Assembly: GCA_017403285.1 (NCBI GenBank)
Contig: JAFQOI010000109.1
Span: 1-38,694 of the forward strand
DNA length: 38,694 nt
DNA from: a bacterium
GTDB taxonomy: Bacteria > Cyanobacteriota > Vampirovibrionia > Gastranaerophilales > Gastranaerophilaceae
Direction of reading: 5' to 3'
The notes below the pieces were generated by a model that saw only the letters and a list, made by a program, of their open reading frames with translations, had not been told where the DNA came from and ran no database searches. The position numbers and the translations under genes are program-made. Shown piece after piece: positions 14,443 to 21,749 of this stretch. The first letter of the stretch is position 1. Every line of letters begins with the position of its first letter.

Positions 14443-14755
14443 AAGTCAATTTGAAGAAATATTATTGGATGATTGTCAGCAATATAGAGAATTGTTTAGA
14501 AAGTATAAAAATAGAACTCCAGAAGATATACAAACATTATATGAATTAACAAGTGATAGTTTAATGTTAGCTCAACGTTGGTCAGACATAGCAAGTAATG
14601 CATCGTTATACGCAAAGACTTATGAAATATCAAAGTGTGATTTTAAAGATTGGGCTTATCAAAGATACAGAAATTTACAAGAAATGCACACAGATTGTAG
14701 AGTATTTTACAAAGATGCAAAAGAAGATTTAAAGAATTTTGGTAGGGTAGAGTAG
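14420..14755 (+). CDS. Unknown helical early protein, 111 aa
   Basis: ATG 14420 fits the AAGGAAAGGG site at 14401-14410 better than the TTG at 14414. The gene overlaps the Rad52-like gene by 23 bases. The protein is all-helical with a conserved-looking YAKTYEISKCDFKDWAYQRY core. No family recognised; the context suggests DNA recombination or replication. Confidence 0.6.
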   Translation: MQKTEIIKSQFEEILLDDCQQYRELFRKYKNRTPEDIQTLYELTSDSLMLAQRWSDIASNASLYAKTYEISKCDFKDWAYQRYRNLQEMHTDCRVFYKDAKEDLKNFGRVE

Positions 14756-14756
14756 T

Positions 14757-14814
14757 TGGCACTAATAGAAGTCTATTTTAATGCAAGTAAGGAAAAAATA
14801 GTTTGTTAGTGCCA
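14757..14814 (+). promoter_or_regulatory. Inverted repeat in the leader of the HNH gene
   Basis: TGGCACTAA (14757-14765) and TTAGTGCCA (14806-14814) are perfect 9-bp inverted arms around a 40-base loop, in the only gap of this operon section. It ends 24 bases before the HNH ATG, which suggests a structured mRNA leader. Confidence 0.45.
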
Positions 14815-14838
14815 CAGGCCCCATAAAAAGGAGTATCA

Positions 14839-15228
14839 ATGATAGTAAAAAATTTAAGTAATAGTTTCTCTCCTTTTCCTAAAACACCTATAAAGGAAAA
14901 AGAGAAGAAAACAACAATAAAAAAGAAAAGTAATAAATTAGCAAAAAAAGAAAAAGAAAGATTTAGTATTTTAACAAAGAATTTAGAAAAATGTTATTTA
15001 TGTCAAAACAAGAAAAACGAAATACACGAAATTTATAAAGGATGCAATAGACAAACAAGTATGAAGTATGGATTTTGTATTCCAATCTGCAGAATCTGTC
15101 ATTCTAAGACAGAAATAGATTCCAAATTAGATTTACAACTAAAGAAAAAATGTCAAAAGGAATATGAAAAAACACATACAAGAGAAGAGTTTATTCAAAT
15201 AATAGGACAAAGTTATATAAAAAAATAA
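14839..15228 (+). CDS. HNH-type zinc nuclease-like protein, 129 aa
   Basis: A basic N-terminus (1-45) is followed by CYLCQNKKNEIHEIYKG (CxxC, then H-E) and CIPICRICHSKTE (CxxC-H), the cysteine/histidine pattern of compact HNH proteins found between annealing and replication genes in phages (DUF968/NinG-like). It probably nicks or cuts branched DNA in recombination. A match to one exact family is not certain. The RBS is AAAAAGGAG. Confidence 0.7.
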   Translation: MIVKNLSNSFSPFPKTPIKEKEKKTTIKKKSNKLAKKEKERFSILTKNLEKCYLCQNKKNEIHEIYKGCNRQTSMKYGFCIPICRICHSKTEIDSKLDLQLKKKCQKEYEKTHTREEFIQIIGQSYIKK

Positions 15229-15253
15229 CTTGTCAGAAAGGAGCAAAAGATAA

Positions 15254-16039
15254 GTGGCAGAAGTTAAATGGATAAAAATAACAACAGATATGTTTGATGA
15301 TGAAAAAATAAAAATTATTCAATCGTTACCAGAAGGAGATTCTATATTAGTTATCTGGGTCAGGTTAATTATTTTAGCGGGAAAAACTAATGCAAATGGT
15401 TATGTATATATAAATGAAAATTTACCATACACAGAAGAAACATTATCAATAATTTTCAATAAACCAATTTCAATAATAAAGTTAGCGTTACAAACATTTA
15501 GTAGCCTAAAAATGATTGAAAATGATATAGATGGAATTTATTTAATAAACTTCGAAAAATATCAAAATATAGATGGTTTAGATAGAATCAGGGAACAAAA
15601 TAGATTAAGAAAACAAAAACAACGTGAAAAACAAAAAATGTTAAATAGTCACGTGACATCACGTGACAGTCACGCAACAGATAAAGAAGAAGATAAAGAT
15701 ATAGATAAAGAAATAGATGATGTAGAAATAATAAAATGTTATGAAGAAAATATTGGAATAATAACACCAGCATCAGCAGAATTACTTTTATCTTATACAG
15801 ATACTTTTAATCAAGAAATAATATGTGAGGCAATAAAAAAATCAGCAATAGCAAATAAAAGAAGTTGCAAATATATAGTAGGTATACTTAAAGACTGGAA
15901 AAATAAAGGATTAAAAACATTATTAGACATAGAAACAGAACAAGAAAATTTTAAAAGCAAAAAAGGAAATAGAACAGAAACAGATGAAGAAAAGATGGCA
16001 AGAAAATTAAAAGCGTTAGAAGGTGATTCTAGTGACTAA
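15254..16039 (+). CDS. Replisome organizer (Phage_rep_org_N plus DnaD-like domain)
   Basis: The 261-residue protein has an N-terminal winged-helix replisome organizer domain (WIKITTDMFDDEKIKIIQSL...), a charged linker (about 115-155) and a DnaD/DnaB_2-like C-terminal domain (about 157-225, ending YIVGILKDWKNKGLKT). It binds the phage origin and recruits the helicase loader, whose gene follows with an 8-base overlap. The GTG start is 8 bases after AAAGGAGC. The linker-coding DNA contains GC-rich iterons, which in this family often are the origin. Confidence 0.88.
   Translation: MAEVKWIKITTDMFDDEKIKIIQSLPEGDSILVIWVRLIILAGKTNANGYVYINENLPYTEETLSIIFNKPISIIKLALQTFSSLKMIENDIDGIYLINFEKYQNIDGLDRIREQNRLRKQKQREKQKMLNSHVTSRDSHATDKEEDKDIDKEIDDVEIIKCYEENIGIITPASAELLLSYTDTFNQEIICEAIKKSAIANKRSCKYIVGILKDWKNKGLKTLLDIETEQENFKSKKGNRTETDEEKMARKLKALEGDSSD
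15648..15674. other. Candidate replication origin iterons inside the replisome organizer gene
   Basis: GTCACGTGAC (15648-15657, a perfect palindrome), ATCACGTGAC (15658-15667) and a partial GTCACG (15669-15674) follow one another at a 10-bp period. They are a GC-rich island in very AT-rich DNA, in the region coding for the linker. Origins in this place are known for related lactococcal phages of the TP901-1 group. Confidence 0.55.
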
Positions 16040-16439
16040 TGCAGAATTTATACAAGCTACAAGTAGATTAGAGAATTATTACGATAAAGAATATACAACA
16101 GAACAATTAAAAATAATGTTCGATATGCTAAAAGAATGGAATATACAAAAATATATTAGAGCAATTAATTATTGTATAAGAAATAACAAATTCTTACCAA
16201 AAGTTGCAGATTTAACAAGTGCAGAAAGTGACAATAATCAAGTAGTAGAAAAGCCTAAAATAGATTTTATAAAGTGCAATAAATGTAGCGAGGGATTTGT
16301 AAGATATTTTAAAGAACTGCAAAATGGAGGAAAACCAATAAAGTATGAATATTTAGCTTTATGTACTTGTGAAAATGGGCATAAACAAAGAGAAGTAAAT
16401 GGTTACAATTTTCCTTCAATTGCAGAAATAGGATTATAA
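16032..16439 (+). CDS. Helicase loader-like protein (G39P-like N-terminus, zinc-ribbon C-terminus)
   Basis: The 135-residue protein begins TNAEFIQATSRLENYYDKEY and has the RAINYCIRNNKFLPKVADL segment of the G39P/loader family. The C-terminal part has CNKCSEG and CTC...H, a likely zinc ribbon. It would load the host replicative helicase at the phage origin. GTG 16032 was chosen over GTG 16023 because AGAAGGTG lies just upstream. It overlaps the replisome organizer by 8 bases. Confidence 0.75.
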   Translation: MTNAEFIQATSRLENYYDKEYTTEQLKIMFDMLKEWNIQKYIRAINYCIRNNKFLPKVADLTSAESDNNQVVEKPKIDFIKCNKCSEGFVRYFKELQNGGKPIKYEYLALCTCENGHKQREVNGYNFPSIAEIGL

Positions 16440-16453
16440 GGAGTGAATTACAT

Positions 16454-16629
16454 ATGATAGAAAAAAACGGATATTCATACCAACTACAATGTGATTGTTG
16501 TAGTAACTATATAGAAGATTTTATAGATTTTCAAGAGGTTGTAGATTATAAAAAAGCAAATGGGTGGAAGAGTGAAAAATTGGTACTAAATGGATAGATA
16601 AGTGTCCTAATTGTTTAAAAAATAAATAA
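16454..16629 (+). CDS. Small zinc-finger protein with an apparent frameshift
   Basis: From ATG 16454 the frame runs 47 codons (CDCCSNYIEDFIDF ... ANGWKSEKLVLNG) to a TAG at 16595. In the -1 frame the sequence directly continues as KWIDKCPNCLKNK to a TAA at 16627, supplying the second CxxC that the first (CDCC) needs. The switch point is a run of five A near 16575-16579. Either one A has been lost (mutation or assembly error) or a -1 slip makes a 58-residue zinc protein. RBS AAGGAGTG. Function unknown. Confidence 0.55.
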
Positions 16630-16644
16630 AGGAGTGAAGTACAA

Positions 16645-16896
16645 ATGAAAATAAGTCAAAAAGACAGAATAATAAATTACATAAGAGAATTTGGTTCAAT
16701 TTCAAGTTGGGAGGCGTACAGCGATTTAGGAATAACACAGTTAGGTGCAAGAATTGACCAACTAAAGAAAGAGGGATATATGTTTGTAACAGAATGGGAG
16801 ACAGGAAAGAACAGATATGGAGAACCAACAATGTATAAAAGGTACAAATTAGCGGATATAGTTGCTGAAAATATGCAACATATCCCACAGATATAG
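16645..16896 (+). CDS. Winged-helix (HTH_39-like) protein, 83 aa
   Basis: The pattern QKDRIINYIREFGSISSWEA, a DLGITQLGARIDQLKKEGY recognition part and a wing ending MYKRYKL is that of the HTH_39 family found in many phage early regions. It probably binds DNA; the target is unknown. AAAGGAGTG precedes the ATG. Confidence 0.75.
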   Translation: MKISQKDRIINYIREFGSISSWEAYSDLGITQLGARIDQLKKEGYMFVTEWETGKNRYGEPTMYKRYKLADIVAENMQHIPQI

Positions 16897-16906
16897 GAGG
16901 ATGTAT

Positions 16907-17191
16907 ATGAAAAAAGGAGATATTTTAATTAATAGATTTGCTGGTCATATAGATTGTAGATATTTTATTTACTTAGGAACAGTTGGCGACTATATTGTTG
17001 GATTAGAGTTTATAGAAGGGAGACCAAGAAAAACAAGATTTTACAGAAGTAGCTTAGATGAAATAGTTCCAGCATTAAATAAAAAAGCTTTTGAAGTGGT
17101 TGGCCACACAGATTTTTTAAATATAGCAAAAAAAGACTTAGAAAGTATTAAAAAAGAGGATGATAGATTATGGAAAAAGAAGATATTATAA
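16907..17191 (+). CDS. Unknown early protein, 94 aa
   Basis: ATG 16907 stands 6 bases from AGGAGG; a longer in-frame start would lie inside the previous gene. Beta-rich N-terminus (GDILINRFAGHIDCRYFIYL) and a basic helical end. Not recognised. Confidence 0.55.
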   Translation: MKKGDILINRFAGHIDCRYFIYLGTVGDYIVGLEFIEGRPRKTRFYRSSLDEIVPALNKKAFEVVGHTDFLNIAKKDLESIKKEDDRLWKKKIL

Positions 17192-17403
17192 GAGAATGGA
17201 AAAAAGGTTTAAAAAAAGAAACAGTAGCAAAAGAATATATGAAGTCTGAAAATAAAAGACGTAAAGCATTAGGTGAAAAACAAATAACTGCACATGATGC
17301 TTTAGCACATGTTGAACCGATTATATTTGAATATCAAAAACAAGTAATGAGAGGAGCAGAAGATGGATATAACGATAGAGGAACTATTGAAACTAATGCT
17401 TAA
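17170..17403 (+). CDS. Unknown early protein, 77 aa
   Basis: It overlaps its neighbours on both sides. The charged helical sequence has a basic REWKKGLKKETVAKEY region that resembles an HTH but is too short to name, and ends YNDRGTIETNA. Function unknown. Confidence 0.5.
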   Translation: MEKEDIIREWKKGLKKETVAKEYMKSENKRRKALGEKQITAHDALAHVEPIIFEYQKQVMRGAEDGYNDRGTIETNA

Positions 17404-17767
17404 CTTCTTTCAAGATATAGATAAACAAATACAGCAGATAACAGCAGAACAAAGTCAAAAAGATTTAGAACGCGAAGATATATTGCATTATTATGAAAAT
17501 CACAATATGAATGCATCGGACTATTGCAAATACGGAAAAATGCTAAAAGAAGTACTAACGGAAAGAAGGAAAGTAAAATTTGATTTAGATAGAGCTAACT
17601 GTATTAGAGATACGTTAACTCAGAAATACAATAATAAATTGATTACTGGAGATATCATAAAAACATTAAAAGAATTAAAAGCAATAGATAAAAGACAAGC
17701 TAATCCAAAGTATGTTAATAGAACAAATATATTAGAGGAGTTGAATGCGAAAGATGAACAAATATAG
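17363..17767 (+). CDS. Unknown coiled-coil protein, 134 aa
   Basis: Starts within the previous gene, with AGGAGCAGA at the site. The helical protein (about 20-100 predicted coiled coil) ends KRQANPKYVNRTNILEELNA. Comparable small coiled-coil proteins precede DUF1064 genes in many Firmicutes phages; no function is known. Confidence 0.55.
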   Translation: MDITIEELLKLMLNFFQDIDKQIQQITAEQSQKDLEREDILHYYENHNMNASDYCKYGKMLKEVLTERRKVKFDLDRANCIRDTLTQKYNNKLITGDIIKTLKELKAIDKRQANPKYVNRTNILEELNAKDEQI

Positions 17768-18086
17768 AAACAAGAAAACAATTATTGATGGAATAAAATT
17801 CGATAGCATTGCAGAAGGAAGACGTTATAAAGAACTTAAATTACTTGAGAAAGGAAAATATATTACTGATTTAGAATTACAGCCTAAATTTGAATTACAA
17901 GAGAAATACACTAATGCAAAAGGAGAACATATAAGAGCAATTACATATAAAGCAGATTTTAGTTATATAGAAAATGGAAAAATAATTGTAGAAGATGTAA
18001 AAGGAATGGAAACCAAAGAATTTAAGTTAAAGAAAAAGCTATTTGAATATAAGTACAAGGATGTTGAATTTAGATTAATAAAATAG
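17745..18086 (+). CDS. DUF1064 protein, Holliday-junction-resolvase-like nuclease
   Basis: The 113-residue protein shows the family pattern: MNKYRNKKTIIDGIKFDSIAEGRRYKEL (with the E-x-x-R/K-Y-x-E-L part), LQPKFEL, then Y-x-AD-F-x-Y and a VEDVKG motif, giving the D...E-x-K restriction-endonuclease-like core (Asp in YKADF, Glu-Asp-Val-Lys). It is predicted to resolve branched DNA before packaging. ATG 17745 follows GAGGAG; ATG 17754 is an alternative that gives the more usual N-terminus. Confidence 0.85.
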   Translation: MRKMNKYRNKKTIIDGIKFDSIAEGRRYKELKLLEKGKYITDLELQPKFELQEKYTNAKGEHIRAITYKADFSYIENGKIIVEDVKGMETKEFKLKKKLFEYKYKDVEFRLIK

Positions 18087-18096
18087 GAGGTAGACA

Positions 18097-18426
18097 ATGA
18101 TAAGTAAAGAGCAATTTGTAAAAATAATAAATAGATTAAAAGATACAAATGATTTTGTAGAAGAAACAAATAGTAAAGCAAGAGAACTACAAGATGCAAT
18201 AGAAAGTGATTTTTATAACACAATGAGTTTATCAATATCACATGAAAGTATAGTTGTAGAGCTATTAGAAAATATGTTTAATGATAGAGATTATATAAGC
18301 TGGTGGCTATATGATTTAGCATATGGCAGAGACTACAAAGATGGATGTATTCAGGATGAAGAAGGAAAAATAATAGATTTATCAACACCAGAAAAGTTAT
18401 ACGATTTTCTTGTGGAAAATGTGTAA
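18097..18426 (+). CDS. Unknown early protein, 109 aa
   Basis: A helix-rich acidic protein with an aromatic core (NDRDYISWWLYDLAYGRDYK) common to small early proteins in many Firmicutes phages. The family function is not known. RBS AGGAGG. Confidence 0.6.
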   Translation: MISKEQFVKIINRLKDTNDFVEETNSKARELQDAIESDFYNTMSLSISHESIVVELLENMFNDRDYISWWLYDLAYGRDYKDGCIQDEEGKIIDLSTPEKLYDFLVENV

Positions 18427-18468
18427 AAGTTGTGGAAAAGTCGTAAGGAAAATGTGAAAGGAGCAAAT

Positions 18469-18642
18469 ATGACGAAAGATAATTTAATAAAAATAAAAGA
18501 ATACGATACTTATATCTTATTCCAACATAAAGATACAGGAATAAGAGAATGTTTTATGAAAAGTGATTTAGAAAAGCCAGTAAATAAAATAAAAACTGGT
18601 AGAAATAAATGGGAAAGAAAGGAAATAAGTAGAGTATGCTAA
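18469..18642 (+). CDS. Small unknown protein, 57 aa
   Basis: ATG 18469 has AAAGGAGC. The short beta-rich protein (LIKIKEYDTYILFQHKDTG) has a basic C-terminus. Not recognised; overlaps the next gene by 7 bases. Confidence 0.5.
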   Translation: MTKDNLIKIKEYDTYILFQHKDTGIRECFMKSDLEKPVNKIKTGRNKWERKEISRVC

Positions 18643-18878
18643 AGAAAGAGGAGAGAGTAAAAATAGATATAAGAAAAGAAATATTAGAACTAATACATAA
18701 AAAGTACAGCAACATAAGTGTAGGGGATTATGATCCAGATGAAATAGATATTGTGTTAGATGAATTAAAGGAAATAGCTGAGATGGTAAGAGATAAAGAC
18801 AAGCTAATGGAGTGGTATCAGCAAAGAAGACACAGTAGGAATAAAAATGTAAGCAAGTATTTTAATTTTGACAAATAA
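18636..18878 (+). CDS. Unknown early protein, 80 aa
   Basis: Helical, charged (IRKEILELIHKKY ... DEIDIVLDELKEIAEMVRDK), ending in basic residues. No family recognised. Its ATG overlaps the previous gene, which implies coupling. Confidence 0.5.
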   Translation: MLKKEERVKIDIRKEILELIHKKYSNISVGDYDPDEIDIVLDELKEIAEMVRDKDKLMEWYQQRRHSRNKNVSKYFNFDK

Positions 18879-18914
18879 ATACAAAAGAAATTTTAAATGT
18901 ATGTGGAGGTAAAA

Positions 18915-19181
18915 ATGATGAACATAGGGAAATGTAAGAATCAACCTAAATACATTTGTGATAAATGTGGAAAAGAAATAATAGGGTATCACAGAAATAG
19001 TAAAAAATATGAAAAACCACATAAATATTATAAATGTGATAAATGGAATCAACCTAGAAAAGATTTTGATTTATGTAGTAGCTGTGAAAGATTATTTAGA
19101 CAATGGCTACAAGAGAAAGAAATACCAACAGTAGAAAACTTATTAAGTAAATTTGAAATATATAAGGAGGACAAAAGATGA
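18915..19181 (+). CDS. Zinc-finger-like protein, 88 aa
   Basis: YICDKCGKEI and DLCSSCERLF form two CxxC knuckles (about residues 15-20 and 57-62), a likely zinc-binding protein. ATG 18915 or 18918 is set by GTGGAGG at 18903-18909; an upstream ATG at 18897 lies before this site. Function unknown. Confidence 0.6.
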   Translation: MMNIGKCKNQPKYICDKCGKEIIGYHRNSKKYEKPHKYYKCDKWNQPRKDFDLCSSCERLFRQWLQEKEIPTVENLLSKFEIYKEDKR

Positions 19182-19408
19182 TGTTTTTTATAGGATTAAT
19201 TGTAGGTGGATTTGTAGTATTAGTACTAATGTGTGCTATACAAGTAAATAGAACAAATGAAGCATTAACAACTGTAAAACAATGTGAAAGTGCAATGGAG
19301 CATGAAAGGGTTATAGCAATAAAGGAAAAGAAAAGTATAGATTACATAAATGGAATGAGTAGAGCAGTTGGTTTGTTTAAAGCTTTTTACGAGGAGGAGC
19401 TAAGATGA
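19178..19408 (+). CDS. DUF3789-like membrane protein, 76 aa
   Basis: One N-terminal transmembrane helix (about 2-22, FFIGLIVGGFVVLVLMCAIQ) directly followed by VNRTNE, the DUF3789 pattern, then a cytoplasmic helix. Common in phage early regions; function unknown. ATG overlaps the previous stop. Confidence 0.65.
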   Translation: MMFFIGLIVGGFVVLVLMCAIQVNRTNEALTTVKQCESAMEHERVIAIKEKKSIDYINGMSRAVGLFKAFYEEELR

Positions 19409-19539
19409 AATTATGCAAATATAATATAAATGGTATGTGTTATTGTGGAAAGGTTATAGGTTGGTTTTGTTGTGGCAAAAACTGCGAATATTATGAGAAA
19501 GAAGATGGTGTAATTAATGAACAAACAGCTAAAAGTTAA
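19405..19539 (+). CDS. Cysteine-rich small protein, 44 aa
   Basis: Six cysteines in 44 residues (CKYNINGMCYCGK ... WFCCGKNCEYY), so probably zinc-binding. GGAGGAGC precedes the ATG, which overlaps the previous stop (ATGA). Confidence 0.55.
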   Translation: MKLCKYNINGMCYCGKVIGWFCCGKNCEYYEKEDGVINEQTAKS

Positions 19540-19729
19540 ATTATTAAACGTATTAAAAGCAGATTTGAGAAGGTCAATAGAAGTAGATCCAAAAGAAGTA
19601 ATAGATGAAAAAATGAATGACGTTTATAAGCTATTTAAAATAATAGAAGTATTTGATGATAAAGATTTTATAAAACTAGTAGATGATTTTTTACATAAAA
19701 AGCACAAAAAAGAAAAGTGGGAAAGATAG
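19517..19729 (+). CDS. Unknown helical protein, 70 aa
   Basis: A charged all-helix protein (KADLRRSIEVDPKEVIDEK ... DFIKLVDDFLHKKHKK). It overlaps the Cys-rich gene by 23 bases; the start site (GATGGTG) is weak. Not recognised. Confidence 0.5.
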   Translation: MNKQLKVKLLNVLKADLRRSIEVDPKEVIDEKMNDVYKLFKIIEVFDDKDFIKLVDDFLHKKHKKEKWER

Positions 19730-19736
19730 TGTTGGA

Positions 19737-19811
19737 ATGAGTAAAGCAGACGAAATGTTTGAAGAATTAGGATATGAAAATCAAAGAAAAGGTAATGGAG
19801 GATTGCAATGA
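19737..19811 (+). pseudogene. Truncated N-terminal duplicate of the gene at 19808
   Basis: The 24-codon frame begins MSKADEMFEELGY, almost the same as the MSKADEMFDELGY of the next gene, then runs out as ENQRKGNGGLQ and stops in an ATGA overlap with the next start. The DNA around the two starts is repeated. It is a remnant of tandem duplication and may now only help translation of the intact copy. Confidence 0.6.
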
Positions 19812-20008
19812 GTAAAGCAGATGAAATGTTTGACGAATTAGGATACGTTAAAAAACACGATAATAGAAGACATATAATATATAAAAACGGATTAGGCATA
19901 ATTGAATTTACACATAAAAATAAATGGATTTTTGCAAATTTTAATATTGATATGCAAGAACTACAAGCAATAAATGAAAAAGTAAAGGAGCTTGGTTGGA
20001 ATGAATGA
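19808..20008 (+). CDS. Small conserved phage protein, 66 aa
   Basis: MSKADEMFDELGYVKKHD, then a beta-rich core (RHIIYKNGLGIIEFTHKN) and a C-terminal helix (MQELQAINEKVKELGW). This small protein type recurs in Firmicutes phages, often in several copies; function unknown. AATGGAGG precedes the ATG. Confidence 0.65.
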   Translation: MSKADEMFDELGYVKKHDNRRHIIYKNGLGIIEFTHKNKWIFANFNIDMQELQAINEKVKELGWNE

Positions 20009-20249
20009 TGGAGACTTAAAGATAGAAGAAAGAATAATAAAAAGATTAGATATACTTAAAAATGTCAAATTAGATAAAGCTGTTTTTAATATTAAAGATG
20101 TTCAAGATTTATTAAATTTATACAATAAAGAAAAAGAAAAGAACGAAGAAGCAAAAAAATATATATTAAAAAAACAATCAATTCAATACAAGTATGCATT
20201 ATCTAAAATAGAATGTGAAGAATTATTAAAAATATTGGAGGGGAAATAG
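20001..20249 (+). CDS. Unknown helical protein, 82 aa
   Basis: ATG 20001 has AAAGGAG at 19984-19990. The charged protein is mostly helical (DVQDLLNLYNKEKEKNEEAK) with a Tyr/Lys middle. It overlaps the previous gene by 8 bases. Not recognised. Confidence 0.5.
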   Translation: MNDGDLKIEERIIKRLDILKNVKLDKAVFNIKDVQDLLNLYNKEKEKNEEAKKYILKKQSIQYKYALSKIECEELLKILEGK

Positions 20250-20250
20250 A

Positions 20251-20436
20251 ATGTGTGAATATTGTAAAGAAGATTTTGATGGATATTATAAAACTTTAGA
20301 CAAAAATGGACATGTATGTATTTTTGATATGGCATATGAACAAATTTTAGATATCAACTGGTATGGGCATAAAATGAAAATAAATATAAGTTATTGCCCA
20401 ATGTGTGGCAGAAAGTTAGGAAGAGATAATAAATGA
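20251..20436 (+). CDS. Zinc-ribbon-like protein, 61 aa
   Basis: The cysteine pairs CEYC near the start and CPMCGRKLG near the end, about 50 residues apart, give a classic small treble-clef/zinc-ribbon protein of phage early regions. Function unknown. RBS TGGAGGGG. Confidence 0.6.
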   Translation: MCEYCKEDFDGYYKTLDKNGHVCIFDMAYEQILDINWYGHKMKINISYCPMCGRKLGRDNK

Positions 20437-20723
20437 TATATAAAAAGGAATGGTTTAAATATAAAGATATAGATGATGATGATGTTACGCTAGAAATAAA
20501 TTTTAATATGTTAAATGCAAAAGCATTCGCAACACTTTATAACTATAACGGCGAAGTAAAAAGCAGAAATAAAGTAATTGGTTGGTGGAGTGCTACAAAT
20601 AAAAAGAAATTTTTTAATATATTAAGAAACAATATTGGAAATATGTCTGAAGAAACAAGAAAAGAGTATTTAGAATTTATAACTGAATTAGAAGATAAAT
20701 ATAAGGAGTGTGATAACAAATGA
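20433..20723 (+). CDS. Unknown early protein, 96 aa
   Basis: A mixed alpha/beta protein with the aromatic core VIGWWSATNKKKFFNILRNN. Its ATG overlaps the previous stop. Not recognised. Confidence 0.5.
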   Translation: MIYKKEWFKYKDIDDDDVTLEINFNMLNAKAFATLYNYNGEVKSRNKVIGWWSATNKKKFFNILRNNIGNMSEETRKEYLEFITELEDKYKECDNK

Positions 20724-20965
20724 CTAAAAAAGAAAAAGAACGATTAGAAAAATTAGAATATTTAAACAAAATAGTAAATGAAAAAATAGAATTTGATGAA
20801 AGAAAAGAAGAGTTAGTATTAGATTTTATATTTAATATATTAGCAAGCAATGTAGTAAGCAATCGTTATTGCTGTACGATGTATGGAAATCTAGAAAAAG
20901 GAGAAACAATTAGATTAGCAGATTGTATAAATTATGTTGGAAGAAAAATAAGAAAAGAAATATAA
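20720..20965 (+). CDS. Unknown early protein, 81 aa
   Basis: A charged N-terminal coiled coil (KKEKERLEKLEYLNKIVNEK) followed by a compact part with a CC pair. ATG overlaps the previous stop; AAGGAGTG precedes it. Not recognised. Confidence 0.5.
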   Translation: MTKKEKERLEKLEYLNKIVNEKIEFDERKEELVLDFIFNILASNVVSNRYCCTMYGNLEKGETIRLADCINYVGRKIRKEI

Positions 20966-20978
20966 GGTGGTGGAATAG

Positions 20979-21104
20979 ATGGAAGAATTATTCAAAATAT
21001 TAAATATTAAAGAAATAACATTTTTATTTATAGATTATGTAGATAATCATGGGAATTTTAAAACATTAAAATTAGATTATAGACAAGAACGAAAAGACAG
21101 TTAG
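20979..21104 (+). CDS. Small unknown protein, 41 aa
   Basis: AAGGTGGTGG stands before the ATG. The short alpha-beta peptide reads MEELFKILNIKEITFLFIDY, then HGNFKTLKLDYRQERKDS. The RBS block TAAGGTGGTGGAATA is repeated before the genes at 21117 and 21417. Not recognised. Confidence 0.45.
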   Translation: MEELFKILNIKEITFLFIDYVDNHGNFKTLKLDYRQERKDS

Positions 21105-21116
21105 GTGGTGGAATAA

Positions 21117-21416
21117 ATGTTAAAAATAAAAGATAATGTGGATTTGAGAAAGCTAAAAAAATATGGTTTTAAAGAAATACAACAAAATAAAAGAATTAAC
21201 TATATATTTTTCCCAGGAGGTGAAAAAATAAATCGTTCAGGAAATGTTATTGTAATAAATAACGACAGGAATTTATTTAATTATGATTATTATATAGGAG
21301 AAGATAGAGAAATACATTTTGACTTAAACCCACAAGCATCATATGAATTTGAAGAGATAATGGATAAGTTTTTCGACCTAATAAAGGCAGATTTAGTAGA
21401 AAAGGTGGTGGAATAG
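21117..21416 (+). CDS. Unknown early protein, 99 aa
   Basis: A beta-rich protein with the core INYIFFPGGEKINRSGNVIV and an acidic helical end. Strong AGGTGGTGG site. Not recognised. Confidence 0.5.
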   Translation: MLKIKDNVDLRKLKKYGFKEIQQNKRINYIFFPGGEKINRSGNVIVINNDRNLFNYDYYIGEDREIHFDLNPQASYEFEEIMDKFFDLIKADLVEKVVE

Positions 21417-21749
21417 ATGACAGAAAAAGAAAGTATAGAAAGATGTAAACAGATAGTAAAAGATAATAATGAAATAATAAAAGAAGCAAGAAAAAATGGT
21501 GATATAAACACTATGAACCTAACTGCGAGTTTGGATAACGATAGTATAGCAATAGATACAGTTATTCAAGCATTAGAACAAAAAGACAAAATAATAAATA
21601 AAGTATATAAAGAAGCAAACAATATTTTATGGTTAGATGACAGTTCCGATTATTGTTGTGCACTATGGGATATTTTAAGAATAATTAATCCAGATTTAGA
21701 AGAATATCCAGAATTAAGTTATATAGATGAAAGTGAGGTTGAACAATGA
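21417..21749 (+). CDS. Unknown early protein with ALEQKDK segment, 110 aa
   Basis: Two N-terminal helices, then AIDTVIQALEQKDKIINKVY, a segment common in phage early coiled-coil proteins and shared with the next gene. The C-terminus is acidic with a WLDDSSDYCCALWDIL part. Function unknown. Confidence 0.5.
   Translation: MTEKESIERCKQIVKDNNEIIKEARKNGDINTMNLTASLDNDSIAIDTVIQALEQKDKIINKVYKEANNILWLDDSSDYCCALWDILRIINPDLEEYPELSYIDESEVEQ

Noticed and set aside
20941-21420. Repeated AGGTGGTGGAATA blocks as a CRISPR-like or operator array
   Set aside because: The blocks are ribosome sites repeated before three successive genes, without regular spacing or spacers.
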